DNA from: Burkholderia sp. Bp8963
GTDB lineage: Bacteria; Pseudomonadota; Gammaproteobacteria; Burkholderiales; Burkholderiaceae
Assembly (NCBI RefSeq): GCF_003854275.1
Contig: NZ_QTQP01000040.1
Coordinates: forward strand, 1 to 64,000
Direction: 5' to 3'
DNA length: 64,000 nucleotides
Shown in pieces: positions 55,097-64,000 of the stretch. Position 1 is the stretch's first letter. The number at the start of each line of letters is the position of its first letter. The position numbers and the translations under genes are program-made. Below the pieces are notes generated by a model that did no database searches, was not told where the DNA came from, and saw nothing but the letters and a program-made list of their open reading frames with translations.

Positions 55097-55176
55097 AAAA
55101 GGTACGGACCTTTCCGGACGGCCAAAATCGTTCGTAACACCCGAAACGCGTCTGCCACGTCAAGTCCGTACCTTTT
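55097..55176. promoter_or_regulatory. Long inverted repeat enclosing dispersed repeat copy 3
   Basis: AAAAGGTACGGAC (55097-55109) and GTCCGTACCTTTT (55164-55176) are perfect 13-base complements 54 bases apart. The loop contains the dispersed repeat. It lies between fusion 3 and exoprotein 3, so it may act as an RNA structure in the exoprotein leader or as a DNA site. Other GTCCGGA/TCCGGAC pairs nearby allow alternative folds. Confidence 0.5.
55123..55159 (+). repeat. Dispersed ~36-bp repeat, copy 3
   Basis: CAAAATCGTTCGTAACACCC, then GAAACGCGTCTGCCACG; 128 bp before exoprotein 3. Closest to copy 1 at its right half (ACGCGTCTGCCA). Confidence 0.6.
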
Positions 55177-55286
55177 GCATATTTGCCGGCCGATTCGGAT
55201 GGGCGTCGTCGGGGCTGCGTTTCGGCCCGCGCGATGGGCGCCTGTCGGATGCGGCGCTCCATTCATTGTGTTCGGGACAGTCAACA

Positions 55287-58200
55287 ATGGCAGCACGTGT
55301 GCGCGTACAACGAGCGGTTTTCCACTCAGAGGCAGGTTTGGGATCGAATCTCCGGCCGCTGTGTCAGGCAATCGCGTTGATGCTGGCGGCGGTTGTGCCG
55401 GCGCACGCGCACGCGGCGGGGATCATGAATCTCGGGCAGGCGACGGCGCGCGCGTCGGGCGGTGGCGCGGGAGGCGTTGGCGGTGTGCCGGGCGTGCCGA
55501 ATCTTGGGGTGTCGCCGCAGCAGGCGCTGCAGGCGAGCCAGCCGTCGATCCGCAACCTCGGGCATGCGGCGCAGGCGGTTGCCGCGCAGATCGCCGCGCA
55601 GCAGGGTGCGGCGGCGGCCGCGGCGGCGCTGCCGTCGACCGTGCCGAACGGGCTCGTGCCGGGCGGGCTGCAGGTGGCGGCGGGCGCGACGAACGACCCG
55701 AACAATCCGGTGCTGTGGTTCAACGCGAATGGGCCGACGCAAAGCGTCGACGCGTCTGGCCACGTGAATGTGGACGTGAAGCAGACGGGGCAGAACGCGG
55801 TGCTGACGTGGGAGACGATGAACGTCGGCCGGCAGACGACACTTAATTTCGATCAGTCGGCGGGGACGCAGACGAACGGGGCCAACAACTGGGCAGTGCT
55901 GAACCGGATCAACGATCCGAGTGGTCGGCCGAGCCAGATTCTGGGGAACATCACCGCGCAAGGGGCGGTGTATGTGATCAACCGCAACGGTGTGCTGTTT
56001 GGGGCGGGTTCGCAGGTGAATGCGCATTCGCTGGTGGCGTCGTCGCTGGATTTCCTCAATAAAACGGATTTCCAGAACGGCACCTCAAGCACCGTCGTCG
56101 GGAATTTGGTACAGAGTCCTGCTGACATTGCCGCGAGTAATCAACTGTTCCTGAGCACACAGGGCGGACTCGCGGGGCTCGAAGCGGGGGCGAGTCAGGT
56201 TGGTTCCTCGGTCGGCAGTCCAAATGAAGTGCTCGGCCTGGGCGGTCAGGTTTCGGTGAACTCGGCCAGTCAATATCAGGCGCCGGGCGACATCACGATC
56301 GAACCGGGGGCGTCGATCACGACGCATACCAATGGCACGGCCAGCGACGGCGGGCTTGTGCTGGTGGCGGCGCCGAACGTGACGAATGGCGGTAGCATCA
56401 CGGCAACGGCGGGCCAAGTCGTGCTGGCCGCAGGCGTCGGCGTGAGCCTGAGGCCGAATCCAGGCAATCCGCAGGTGTTGTTGCCGGTGCTGAGCGGTCA
56501 GTTGTTGACGGGCAGTGGCGCAAGCCAGGCGGATATTACACCGGCAGGCACGTTGACCAACACCGGGATCATTCAGGCGGCCCGCGGCAACATCAACATG
56601 CTTGGCAGCAACGTGGCGCAGAACGGTGTCGTGGGGGTGACGACGAGCGTCAACACGCCGGGCAACATCACGATCTCGACAGGCGACGAATACGTCTCGA
56701 ACAACCCGCTGGGACAGTCCTATACCGGCGGGAATCCAGTTTCGGCGGCCGACCAGACGAACCGCGCTGGCCTGTTGAGCTTCGGTCCGAATTCGGTGAC
56801 AACGGTGCTGCCGGACAACAATGGCCAGACGGCGACGTCGTCGCCGGGCACGGTCTTCACGCCCGGCGGCATCATGATGACGGCGGGCTCTGTGTGGTTC
56901 CAGGGCGGGTCGCTGATCGAGGCGCCGGGCTCGACGGTATCCGTTGCGGCGCTGACGCCGTCGGCCGCGCTGAACAGGACCCCGCCCGGCGATACGGCGG
57001 TGCCCGGCCGGATTTATGTGGACGCCGGTGCGACGATCGACGTGTCGGGTCTCGCGAACGTCGAGGTGCCGATCTCGAGCATCCTGGTCACGATTCCGCG
57101 CGTTGGCCAGAACGAGCTGGCCGATTCACCACTGTTGCGCAACAGTTTCCTGTTCGGCTTGAAGGGCGTGGTGGTCGACAGCACGTTGACGGGCACGCGT
57201 AGCGATGGCGTGCAGTGGGTCGGCAGCCCGATCCTGAACCTGTCAGGTTACGTGAACCTGATGCCGCGCACGGTCGACCAACTGCTGACGAACGGCGGCA
57301 CGATCATCCTGTCGGGCAACGAGGTGATGACCGCGACGGGTTCGTCGATGAACCTGAATGGCGGGTATGTTCACTACGACGGCGGGATGGTGAACACGAC
57401 GCGCCTCGTCGATGCGAACGGTGCGATCGTGCCGATCGGGCAGGCGAATCCGTACGACACCTATGTCGGCATTGCCGGCGAGTTCACCGAATCGCATCCG
57501 CGCTGGGGCGTGACGAAGACCTGGTACAACCCACTGCAGACGGGTAGCGTGTACGAGGGCGATTACATCGTCGGCGGCAATGCGGGCACGCTCGATCTGT
57601 TTGCGACGCAGGCCATGGTACTCGACGGCGACGTCAGCGCGCAGGCATTCGGCGGATCGAAGCAGGTGCAGGGAAACAGCCAGCCCATGGGGGGGATGTT
57701 CAACCTGGGTATCTACGCGTCGCTGACGCAGGGTGTCAATACGTCCACCGGCGGGGAATCGGGTCTGGTGATTCTCCAGGACTCTGCGCCGCAACTCGGT
57801 AGCCTGTCACCAGCCTTCTCGATTGACACGCCGCTCGATCCAGTCGCGCTCGGCGTGCTGTCGAGCACCGATCCGAACAACGTGCTGGCCACGACAGTGA
57901 TGCCGGTGAGCACGCTGAACGCGGGCGGGTTCGCGCAGCTGAAGGTCACCGAAGACAAGACGACCGGCAAAGGATACGTGGTGGCCGACGGCACGCAGCT
58001 GAAGCTTCAGCCTGGCGGCAGTGTCAGTTTCGGCGGCGCGCTATACGGTAGCACGCTCGTGGCCGGCTCGATGGTCGTGCCGTCGGGTACGGTTTCGATC
58101 TCAACCGGCGGAAACATCACGGTGGGTCCAAACGCGTTGCTCAGCACGGCGGGCCAGTGGGTCAACAACGACGCGCAGACGGCGACGGGTACGACGCCAG

Positions 58201-61200
58201 GCAATAGCGCGTACCTCAACGGCGGCAGCGTCACGCTGTCGGCGACGGGCAGCGTCGATCTGCAGCCGGGCAGCGTGATCGACGTGTCGGGCGGCGGTGA
58301 ACTGCAGGCGAACGGCCAACTGTTGATGAGCAACGGCATTCCACAGGGCCGGGGCGGTAGCGTGTCGCTGGTCACCTATGCCGGCCAGTCCAGTTTCGGT
58401 TTCCCGGCGCAGTTGCCCGCGGACCCTCGCCTGAAATTGGACGGGACGATCCGCAGCTTGGGCTTTGCAGGGGGCGGCACGTTGACGCTGCAGGCGCCGG
58501 GCTTTCAGATTGGCGGCGATCCGGCGTCCGCGCCAGCGTGGGCGATGGCGCTGCCGGTCGTCTTCTTCGCGCAACAGGGATTCGGCAAATACGTGCTGAA
58601 TGCGCTGTTCGATGTGAGCGTGGCGCCGGGTGCGGTGGTAGATGTGACGCAGCAGAACCTGATCCCCAACGTACCGGCGCTGCGGCAGGTGGCGAGCGGC
58701 GCCGGACTGTTGTCGGACGGCCTGACCACAGTGAGGACGCTCGACACCTATCATCGTCAGCCGACGAGCCTTGTCATGACGGGTGGCGGCTATCTGGCCT
58801 GGCGAGGCGATGGCTCGATTGGCCCGGTTCAACCGGTCCCCAACTATCCCGGCGTGACCGGCGGCGTGAGCATCGGGCAGGGCGCGTTGATCGTCGCCGA
58901 CGCGGGGGCGAGCATCGGGCTGGGTTCGCCCGCGCAGGTGACGGTGCTCGGTTCGATCGTCGCGCGCGGCGGCGCGATTACGCTGAGCGCGGATAGTGGA
59001 GGTACCTACGCTCAAAGCGGTCAGTACAACGGAAATGCGGGCGCATTTACCAGTCCAGGCCAGTCATTGTGGCTGGGGCCGAACGCGGTGCTGGACGTGT
59101 CGGGCGTGGCGCTGACCAATCCGCTCGCCGCGCCGGTCAAGAACGGGCTGACGACAATCACGCCGAACACGGGCAAGGTGTTGCCGGGCGGCGCGGTGAC
59201 GCTCTCGGACAATTCGGGATATGTGGTCGCGCAGGCGGGCTCACGGATCAACGTGTCGGGGGCAGCGGCGAACTTCGATCAGTTGCAGGCCAATGGCACG
59301 TACGTGTCGCAACCGGTGTGGAGCGATGCGGGTTCCATTACGCTCGCGTCATCGAATGGGCTGCTGTTCGACGGCACACTGAAGGCGCTGCCGGGCGCCG
59401 CACAGGCGCAGGGCGGAGCGCTCGCGCTGATTCCGGAGGGGAGCGCCACGGCCCTTGTCTTGCAGCAGAGTGGCAATTTCGTGCCGACCGGACTAGCGCC
59501 CGGGCAGGACATCGTGGCAGCAGTCGGCGCACTGAGCGGCAGCGGCAGCGCGCTCGTCAGGCAGCCAACCGGCGTCGTGCAGTTCGCGGCGGATCGTTTG
59601 GCCGGCTCGGGCATCGCGACGCTCGTGTTGGGCGCCAGTGCATCAACCACATCCGTGCCGGTCGCCTTTGCCGGTGACGTCAACGTGACGGTACCAAAGG
59701 CGATCCAGATCTACACCAATCAGATCGTGGCGCTCAACAGCGATCAGCTTGGCCAGTTGACGCACGGGGTGAAGGACACGGCCGGCAGTTACTCGATTCC
59801 CACGGTCGGCTCGCTGCTGAACAACGAGCTGACGGCGCCCACGACGATTCGTTCGACCGTGACCCTTGATGCCCCGTATGTGGCGGTTGTCGGCCCGACG
59901 CAGATCAACCCGATACCGCTGGGTACGGTCGCCGCTGTGTCCGATGCGACGCTGAAAGTGAACGCGTCGTTCATCGACTTCGCGAACCAGTTCCAGCTGA
60001 ACAACTTCGGGCACGCGAATTTCACGAGCCGCGGCGACATTCGCCTGAGCTCGACGAATTCGGTCAACAGTGCCCTTCAGCCGGGCGAGCTGTACACGCC
60101 GGGCAACCTGACGTTCAAGGCGGCGGACCTGTACCCGTCGACCGGCAACACGTTCATTCTTGATGCAGTGGGGCCTGCACCGACAACGATGGCGTTCGAA
60201 TCGAACGGCCCGTCGGGCGTGCCGCTGTCGGCGGGCGGCACGCTGCTGATGGATGCGACGAACATCGTGCAGGGCGGTACGGTGCGCGCGCCATCGGGCA
60301 CGCTGGTGTTCGGCGTGGGCGATCCTTCCAGTTCCGCCACGAAGACGCAGTTCAACGGTCTGCCGCTGGTGGCGACGGATTCGGTGACGTTCGCCAACGG
60401 CAGCGTGACGTCGGTATCGAACGGCAACGCGGTCATCCCGTACGGCGCGACGGTCGATGGCGTGGAGTGGCAGTTCAATCCGGTGGTGGGCGCCGCGCAG
60501 CCCGACGTGACTGCGCCGCCGTCGAAATACATTGGTGTGAATGGCAGCAGCGTGGCGCTTGCCAAGGGTGCGATGATCGACCTGTCGGGCGGCGGCAATC
60601 TGCAGGCGGCCGAATGGGTGCCGGGCACGGGCGGCACGCGGGACGTGCTGTCGCAGTACACCGTCAGCTATGCGAACAACGCAACGGGGACGGCGGTGCC
60701 GGTGAATGCTGGCGCAGGGAACGTCTACGCGATCCTGCCGGGTACGCAGTCACCGGTGGCGGCGTACGATCCGGTGTTCGCGCAGACGGTCCAGCCGGCG
60801 ACGAATGGGAACGGCACGGTGGGCTCGCAAACGGTCAGCACGGGCGTGGGCCAGGCGTCGTTGACGAGCGCGGTAGGGCAGGCCGTGTACCTGTCCGGTG
60901 TGCCGGGGCTGGCCGGGGGCTACTACACGCTGCTGCCGGGCAAGTACGCGACGCTGCCGGGGGCATATCGGGTGACGGTATCGGCCACGAGCGGCAACGT
61001 CGCGCCGGGCGCGAGCAAGGTGCTGCCGGACGGCACGGTGGTGACGGCAGGCTACTATGCCGACGCGGTCACGGGTAGCCGCAGCGCGACGCCGACGCTG
61101 TTCACCGTGCAGTCGGGGCCGGTGTGGCAGCAGTACTCGCAATACACGATGAAGGACGCCAACAGCTTCTTCACGGCGCTGGCCGCGAAGAACGGCAACG

Positions 61201-64000
61201 TGACGCCGCCGTTACCGATGGACGGTGGTCAACTGGTGCTGGCCGCGACGAAGGCGCTTGCGCTCGGTGCAACGCTGAACACGGTGGCCGCTAAAGATGG
61301 TGCACCGGCGGAAGTCGATATCGCGTCGCAGGACATCCAGATCATCGGCGATGGCGCGCCGGCGCTGGCGGGCTATCTGCAGATCAGCGGTGATGCGCTG
61401 GACTCGCTGAACGCAGGCAGCTTGCTGATCGGCGGCACGCGCGCGGCGACAACGAACGGTGTCACGATCACGCCGATCGCGAACAGCGTGGTGGTGTCGA
61501 ACGACGGCAACACGTCGCTGAAGGGGCCGGAAATCCTGCTGGTCACGAAGACCGACGCGAGCGGCACGGATCCGAACGCGGCGAACGGGTTGCGCGTCGA
61601 TGCGGGTGCATCGATTGCGGCAGCGGGCGATTACCCGGCTGCGAAGGACCAGCCGATCACGATTGCGGGCGATGGCGCGCTGCTGCGCGTGTCGAACGGC
61701 GCGATGGCGCCGCTCACGCGGACGGGCGGCACGGGTACGGGCCTGATGACGGTTGGCGCGGGCGCGACGCTCGCGGGTGGGCAGGCGCTGACGCTGGATT
61801 CGTCCGGAAACCTGAAGGTCGATCCAAGCGCCGTGCTGTCGGCGAAGGCGATCACGGCGGATGGCTCGGCGATCACGTTCACGAACGCAAACGGTGCCGC
61901 TGCGGCAAACCTGCCGGGCTTCGCGATCGATCCGGCGGGCTTGGCTCAGTTCGCGAACGCGCAACAGGTGACATTGCGCAGCTATGGCGCAATCGGCTTC
62001 ATCGGTGACGTGAACGCGACGTTCGGCAACAGCGTGAATCTGAGCGCGGGCACGTTCACGAGCGACGGCGGGCACGTGGCGCTGAACGCGCCGCAGATCG
62101 CGTTCACGAACGAGACGGGGGCGCCGAACGGGACAGCGACGCCCGGCAACGGCACGTTGACCGTGAACGCGAAGGAAATCGACTTCGGTGCGGGCACGAA
62201 GACGGTGAGCGGATTCGGGAGCGTGTCGATGGCCGCGACCGGCGGAATCGTCGGTCAGAACACGGGCACGTTCGATTTCGGTGTGCTGCCGGTGACGCTG
62301 AATGCACCCGTATATCTGGCCGACACGAGTTCGGCGTCGACCGTGAAGACGAGCGGTGCGCTGATGCTGAACGGTGCAGCAGGTACCGCACTGAAGAAGA
62401 CGCTGGTGGGTGGCGCATTCAGCTTCATCGGCGGCACGGTCAACGACAACGGCGCGACGCTCGCCGCACCGGCCGGCAACGTGAGTCTGGAAGCGACGAG
62501 CGGCAACCTGACGATCGGCAGCGGCGCGACCGTGAGTTCGGCGGGCGTATCGAAGGAGTTCTTCGATGTGACGCAATACGCGCCGGGCGGCGCGATCACG
62601 CTGACGGCCGACAAAGGCACGGTCGACGTGCAGTCGGGTGCGACGCTCGACTTCTCGGGCGCGAACGGTGGCGGTGCGGCAGGCAGCCTGACGCTGTCGG
62701 CACCGCAGCAAGTCGTGAACCTGAACGGCGCAATCAAGGGCGGCGCGGCGAGCGGCTACACGGGCGGCGCGTTCTCGCTCGACACGGGCGGTGCGGCCAA
62801 CCTGGACAGCCTGGCGACGACGCTGGCATCGAGCGGCGTGAACAGCGCGATCACGGTTCACACGAAGGCGGGGAACCTGACGCTGTCGCCGGGCAATACC
62901 CTGACCGCACACTCGGTATCGCTGACGGCGGACGGTGGCCCGGGTGGACAGGATCCCAACAACGGCAATGTCGGCATTCTCGGCACTATCAACGCATCGG
63001 GCAGCGCGGGCGGCGAGATCAATCTGTATGGCAGAAGCGGCGTCGATATCGAGGGTTCGCTGATCGCGCGGGGCACGAGCGCGACCCAGCGTGGCGGCAC
63101 GGTCAAGATCGGCACGGCGGGCAGTCCCGACACGGTCGGCGGCGTGGTGCAGATTGATCCGACCTATGGCTATGAGCTGATGTCGAAGACAAACTCCGGG
63201 GCAATCACTGTCGGTGTGAACGCGCTGATCGACGTCTCGGGCGGTATGGCGGGTGGATTGTCGGGCGGCACGGTGAGCTTCCGCACGCCGCTACTGGGTG
63301 ATCGCTCGGTAAATCTGACGATCAAGCCGGGGGCAACGATTACTGGTGCGCGCGCGGTCAATCTCGAAGCCTTCGCGGTGTGGAGCACGACGGATCCTTC
63401 TACCGGTGCCCGGCATTTCGACGGGATCATCGATCCCGCCGGGTGGTACGACAGCAAGGGTCACCTGCTTGCCGGCACATTTGCCGCTCAGGGCACGGGT
63501 GGCGCCACATTCAGCTTTGTGCCCGATGCGAATGGCGACGGCGGCGGCACGCTCACGAACAACACGACCGGCGCCCAAGTGGTACTGACGGACAGCCCGC
63601 AGGATCAGGCGCAACTGTACACCGGTGTTGCGGCCATCGGATTCGATGGCATGTACAAAACGTACTTCTCGCCAACGACCGGCAACACCGACCACCAGAT
63701 GTTCTATGGCGGCCAGATTACGGCAAACAGCGATGGCAGCGCGACGGTCACGGCCGGTACGCTGATGGGATTCGCCCAGAACGGCTTGAGCACCAATCCC
63801 TCGTTGGGCATGAGTTTCCCGGGCAGCGCGAGCCTGCATGTTGCACCCGGCATCGAACTCGTTAATCCCGGTAAATCGATCGATAGCAACAGCGGCAATA
63901 TCTCGATCCTGAGCAACTGGAACCTGGGTGCCGGCACACCGAACAGCAGTGGATCGATCACGCCGGTTTTCCGCTATCGCGGAACGATCGCCCCGATGAT
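55287..64000 (+). CDS. Giant TPS exoprotein 3 (filamentous haemagglutinin-like TpsA), 3' truncated by window
   Basis: At least 2904 residues from ATG 55287 (GGGACAG about ten bases upstream), open to the last base. The signal peptide ends AHAHAAG. The SIRNLGHAAQAVAAQIAAQQ segment follows, then a TPS domain lacking the GITF spacer of the other two (AGATNDPNNPVLWFNANGPT, then NVDVKQTGQNAVLTWETMNV). The beta-helix tracks exoproteins 1 and 2 up to FDGIIDPAGWYDSKGHLLAG near 63,420; beyond that it follows exoprotein 2 (GGGTLTNNTTGAQ) rather than exoprotein 1. It sits directly after the TPR-glycosyltransferase operon, without its own STN/sigma/FecR module in the window. Confidence 0.9.
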   Translation, partial: MAARVRVQRAVFHSEAGLGSNLRPLCQAIALMLAAVVPAHAHAAGIMNLGQATARASGGGAGGVGGVPGVPNLGVSPQQALQASQPSIRNLGHAAQAVAAQIAAQQGAAAAAAALPSTVPNGLVPGGLQVAAGATNDPNNPVLWFNANGPTQSVDASGHVNVDVKQTGQNAVLTWETMNVGRQTTLNFDQSAGTQTNGANNWAVLNRINDPSGRPSQILGNITAQGAVYVINRNGVLFGAGSQVNAHSLVASSLDFLNKTDFQNGTSSTVVGNLVQSPADIAASNQLFLSTQGGLAGLEAGASQVGSSVGSPNEVLGLGGQVSVNSASQYQAPGDITIEPGASITTHTNGTASDGGLVLVAAPNVTNGGSITATAGQVVLAAGVGVSLRPNPGNPQVLLPVLSGQLLTGSGASQADITPAGTLTNTGIIQAARGNINMLGSNVAQNGVVGVTTSVNTPGNITISTGDEYVSNNPLGQSYTGGNPVSAADQTNRAGLLSFGPNSVTTVLPDNNGQTATSSPGTVFTPGGIMMTAGSVWFQGGSLIEAPGSTVSVAALTPSAALNRTPPGDTAVPGRIYVDAGATIDVSGLANVEVPISSILVTIPRVGQNELADSPLLRNSFLFGLKGVVVDSTLTGTRSDGVQWVGSPILNLSGYVNLMPRTVDQLLTNGGTIILSGNEVMTATGSSMNLNGGYVHYDGGMVNTTRLVDANGAIVPIGQANPYDTYVGIAGEFTESHPRWGVTKTWYNPLQTGSVYEGDYIVGGNAGTLDLFATQAMVLDGDVSAQAFGGSKQVQGNSQPMGGMFNLGIYASLTQGVNTSTGGESGLVILQDSAPQLGSLSPAFSIDTPLDPVALGVLSSTDPNNVLATTVMPVSTLNAGGFAQLKVTEDKTTGKGYVVADGTQLKLQPGGSVSFGGALYGSTLVAGSMVVPSGTVSISTGGNITVGPNALLSTAGQWVNNDAQTATGTTPGNSAYLNGGSVTLSATGSVDLQPGSVIDVSGGGELQANGQLLMSNGIPQGRGGSVSLVTYAGQSSFGFPAQLPADPRLKLDGTIRSLGFAGGGTLTLQAPGFQIGGDPASAPAWAMALPVVFFAQQGFGKYVLNALFDVSVAPGAVVDVTQQNLIPNVPALRQVASGAGLLSDGLTTVRTLDTYHRQPTSLVMTGGGYLAWRGDGSIGPVQPVPNYPGVTGGVSIGQGALIVADAGASIGLGSPAQVTVLGSIVARGGAITLSADSGGTYAQSGQYNGNAGAFTSPGQSLWLGPNAVLDVSGVALTNPLAAPVKNGLTTITPNTGKVLPGGAVTLSDNSGYVVAQAGSRINVSGAAANFDQLQANGTYVSQPVWSDAGSITLASSNGLLFDGTLKALPGAAQAQGGALALIPEGSATALVLQQSGNFVPTGLAPGQDIVAAVGALSGSGSALVRQPTGVVQFAADRLAGSGIATLVLGASASTTSVPVAFAGDVNVTVPKAIQIYTNQIVALNSDQLGQLTHGVKDTAGSYSIPTVGSLLNNELTAPTTIRSTVTLDAPYVAVVGPTQINPIPLGTVAAVSDATLKVNASFIDFANQFQLNNFGHANFTSRGDIRLSSTNSVNSALQPGELYTPGNLTFKAADLYPSTGNTFILDAVGPAPTTMAFESNGPSGVPLSAGGTLLMDATNIVQGGTVRAPSGTLVFGVGDPSSSATKTQFNGLPLVATDSVTFANGSVTSVSNGNAVIPYGATVDGVEWQFNPVVGAAQPDVTAPPSKYIGVNGSSVALAKGAMIDLSGGGNLQAAEWVPGTGGTRDVLSQYTVSYANNATGTAVPVNAGAGNVYAILPGTQSPVAAYDPVFAQTVQPATNGNGTVGSQTVSTGVGQASLTSAVGQAVYLSGVPGLAGGYYTLLPGKYATLPGAYRVTVSATSGNVAPGASKVLPDGTVVTAGYYADAVTGSRSATPTLFTVQSGPVWQQYSQYTMKDANSFFTALAAKNGNVTPPLPMDGGQLVLAATKALALGATLNTVAAKDGAPAEVDIASQDIQIIGDGAPALAGYLQISGDALDSLNAGSLLIGGTRAATTNGVTITPIANSVVVSNDGNTSLKGPEILLVTKTDASGTDPNAANGLRVDAGASIAAAGDYPAAKDQPITIAGDGALLRVSNGAMAPLTRTGGTGTGLMTVGAGATLAGGQALTLDSSGNLKVDPSAVLSAKAITADGSAITFTNANGAAAANLPGFAIDPAGLAQFANAQQVTLRSYGAIGFIGDVNATFGNSVNLSAGTFTSDGGHVALNAPQIAFTNETGAPNGTATPGNGTLTVNAKEIDFGAGTKTVSGFGSVSMAATGGIVGQNTGTFDFGVLPVTLNAPVYLADTSSASTVKTSGALMLNGAAGTALKKTLVGGAFSFIGGTVNDNGATLAAPAGNVSLEATSGNLTIGSGATVSSAGVSKEFFDVTQYAPGGAITLTADKGTVDVQSGATLDFSGANGGGAAGSLTLSAPQQVVNLNGAIKGGAASGYTGGAFSLDTGGAANLDSLATTLASSGVNSAITVHTKAGNLTLSPGNTLTAHSVSLTADGGPGGQDPNNGNVGILGTINASGSAGGEINLYGRSGVDIEGSLIARGTSATQRGGTVKIGTAGSPDTVGGVVQIDPTYGYELMSKTNSGAITVGVNALIDVSGGMAGGLSGGTVSFRTPLLGDRSVNLTIKPGATITGARAVNLEAFAVWSTTDPSTGARHFDGIIDPAGWYDSKGHLLAGTFAAQGTGGATFSFVPDANGDGGGTLTNNTTGAQVVLTDSPQDQAQLYTGVAAIGFDGMYKTYFSPTTGNTDHQMFYGGQITANSDGSATVTAGTLMGFAQNGLSTNPSLGMSFPGSASLHVAPGIELVNPGKSIDSNSGNISILSNWNLGAGTPNSSGSITPVFRYRGTIAPM

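Noticed and set aside
1..64000. CRISPR array, tRNA or rRNA genes
   Set aside because: No regularly spaced repeats, tRNA-like cloverleaf or rRNA sequence noticed; the repeats seen are coding paralogy or short tandem units.

Overview
The window is high-GC DNA with Burkholderia-type gene content: an ilvA with two C-terminal ACT-like domains, FecI/FecR-like regulators, very large two-partner-secretion (TPS) exoproteins, and proteins rich in Ala, Arg and Gly. The genus is inferred from gene content and codon use; I could not run a search.

Layout. 1-193: 3' end of an ISL3-type insertion sequence. 194-624: non-coding, with an operator-like cluster of inverted ATTGTG half-sites. 625-2394 (minus): ilvA, preceded by an Ile/Leu-rich leader peptide and an attenuator. 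2755-3790: an isolated pair of type II secretion minor pseudopilins (gspI, gspJ). 3934-6784: a small lipoprotein-like gene, then a triad of secreted STN-domain protein, ECF sigma factor and FecR-like anti-sigma. 7030-11597: a scar region. A GH1 beta-glucosidase is split into an N-terminal piece (7225-7735) and a C-terminal piece (11424-11597). Between them lie phage tail-fibre debris, a NYN-domain gene and a frameshifted P-loop ATPase. 11798-24355: giant TpsA exoprotein 1 (about 4185 aa). 24662-26038: a small lipoprotein and a decayed stretch with a diverged direct repeat. 26039-28362: a second STN/ECF/FecR triad. 28763-41707: giant exoprotein 2 (about 4314 aa). 41797-43509: a DUF3806-like gene, an orphan fragment of an exoprotein C-terminus, and a trypsin-like exported protease. 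43608-47803 (minus): a membrane protein, a small DUF1488-like gene and a phospholipase D-like protein. 48240-55073: three tandem TPR-glycosyltransferase fusions. 55287-64000: giant exoprotein 3, which runs off the window.

How it may work together (inference). The island looks like a regulated surface-adhesin system. Two near-identical STN/sigma/FecR modules precede the first two giant exoprotein genes. They resemble cell-surface signalling, but lack a TonB-dependent receptor in the window; the only STN domain upstream of sigma belongs to a short secreted protein with a TonB-C-like end. Three TPR-GT-B enzymes directly upstream of exoprotein 3 could glycosylate the exoproteins. An exported trypsin-like protease sits beside an exoprotein relic. 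No TpsB (FhaC-like) transporter is visible here. The three exoproteins are close paralogues with one strongly diverged central block, and the orphan C-terminal fragment shows the array has recombined or lost a copy.
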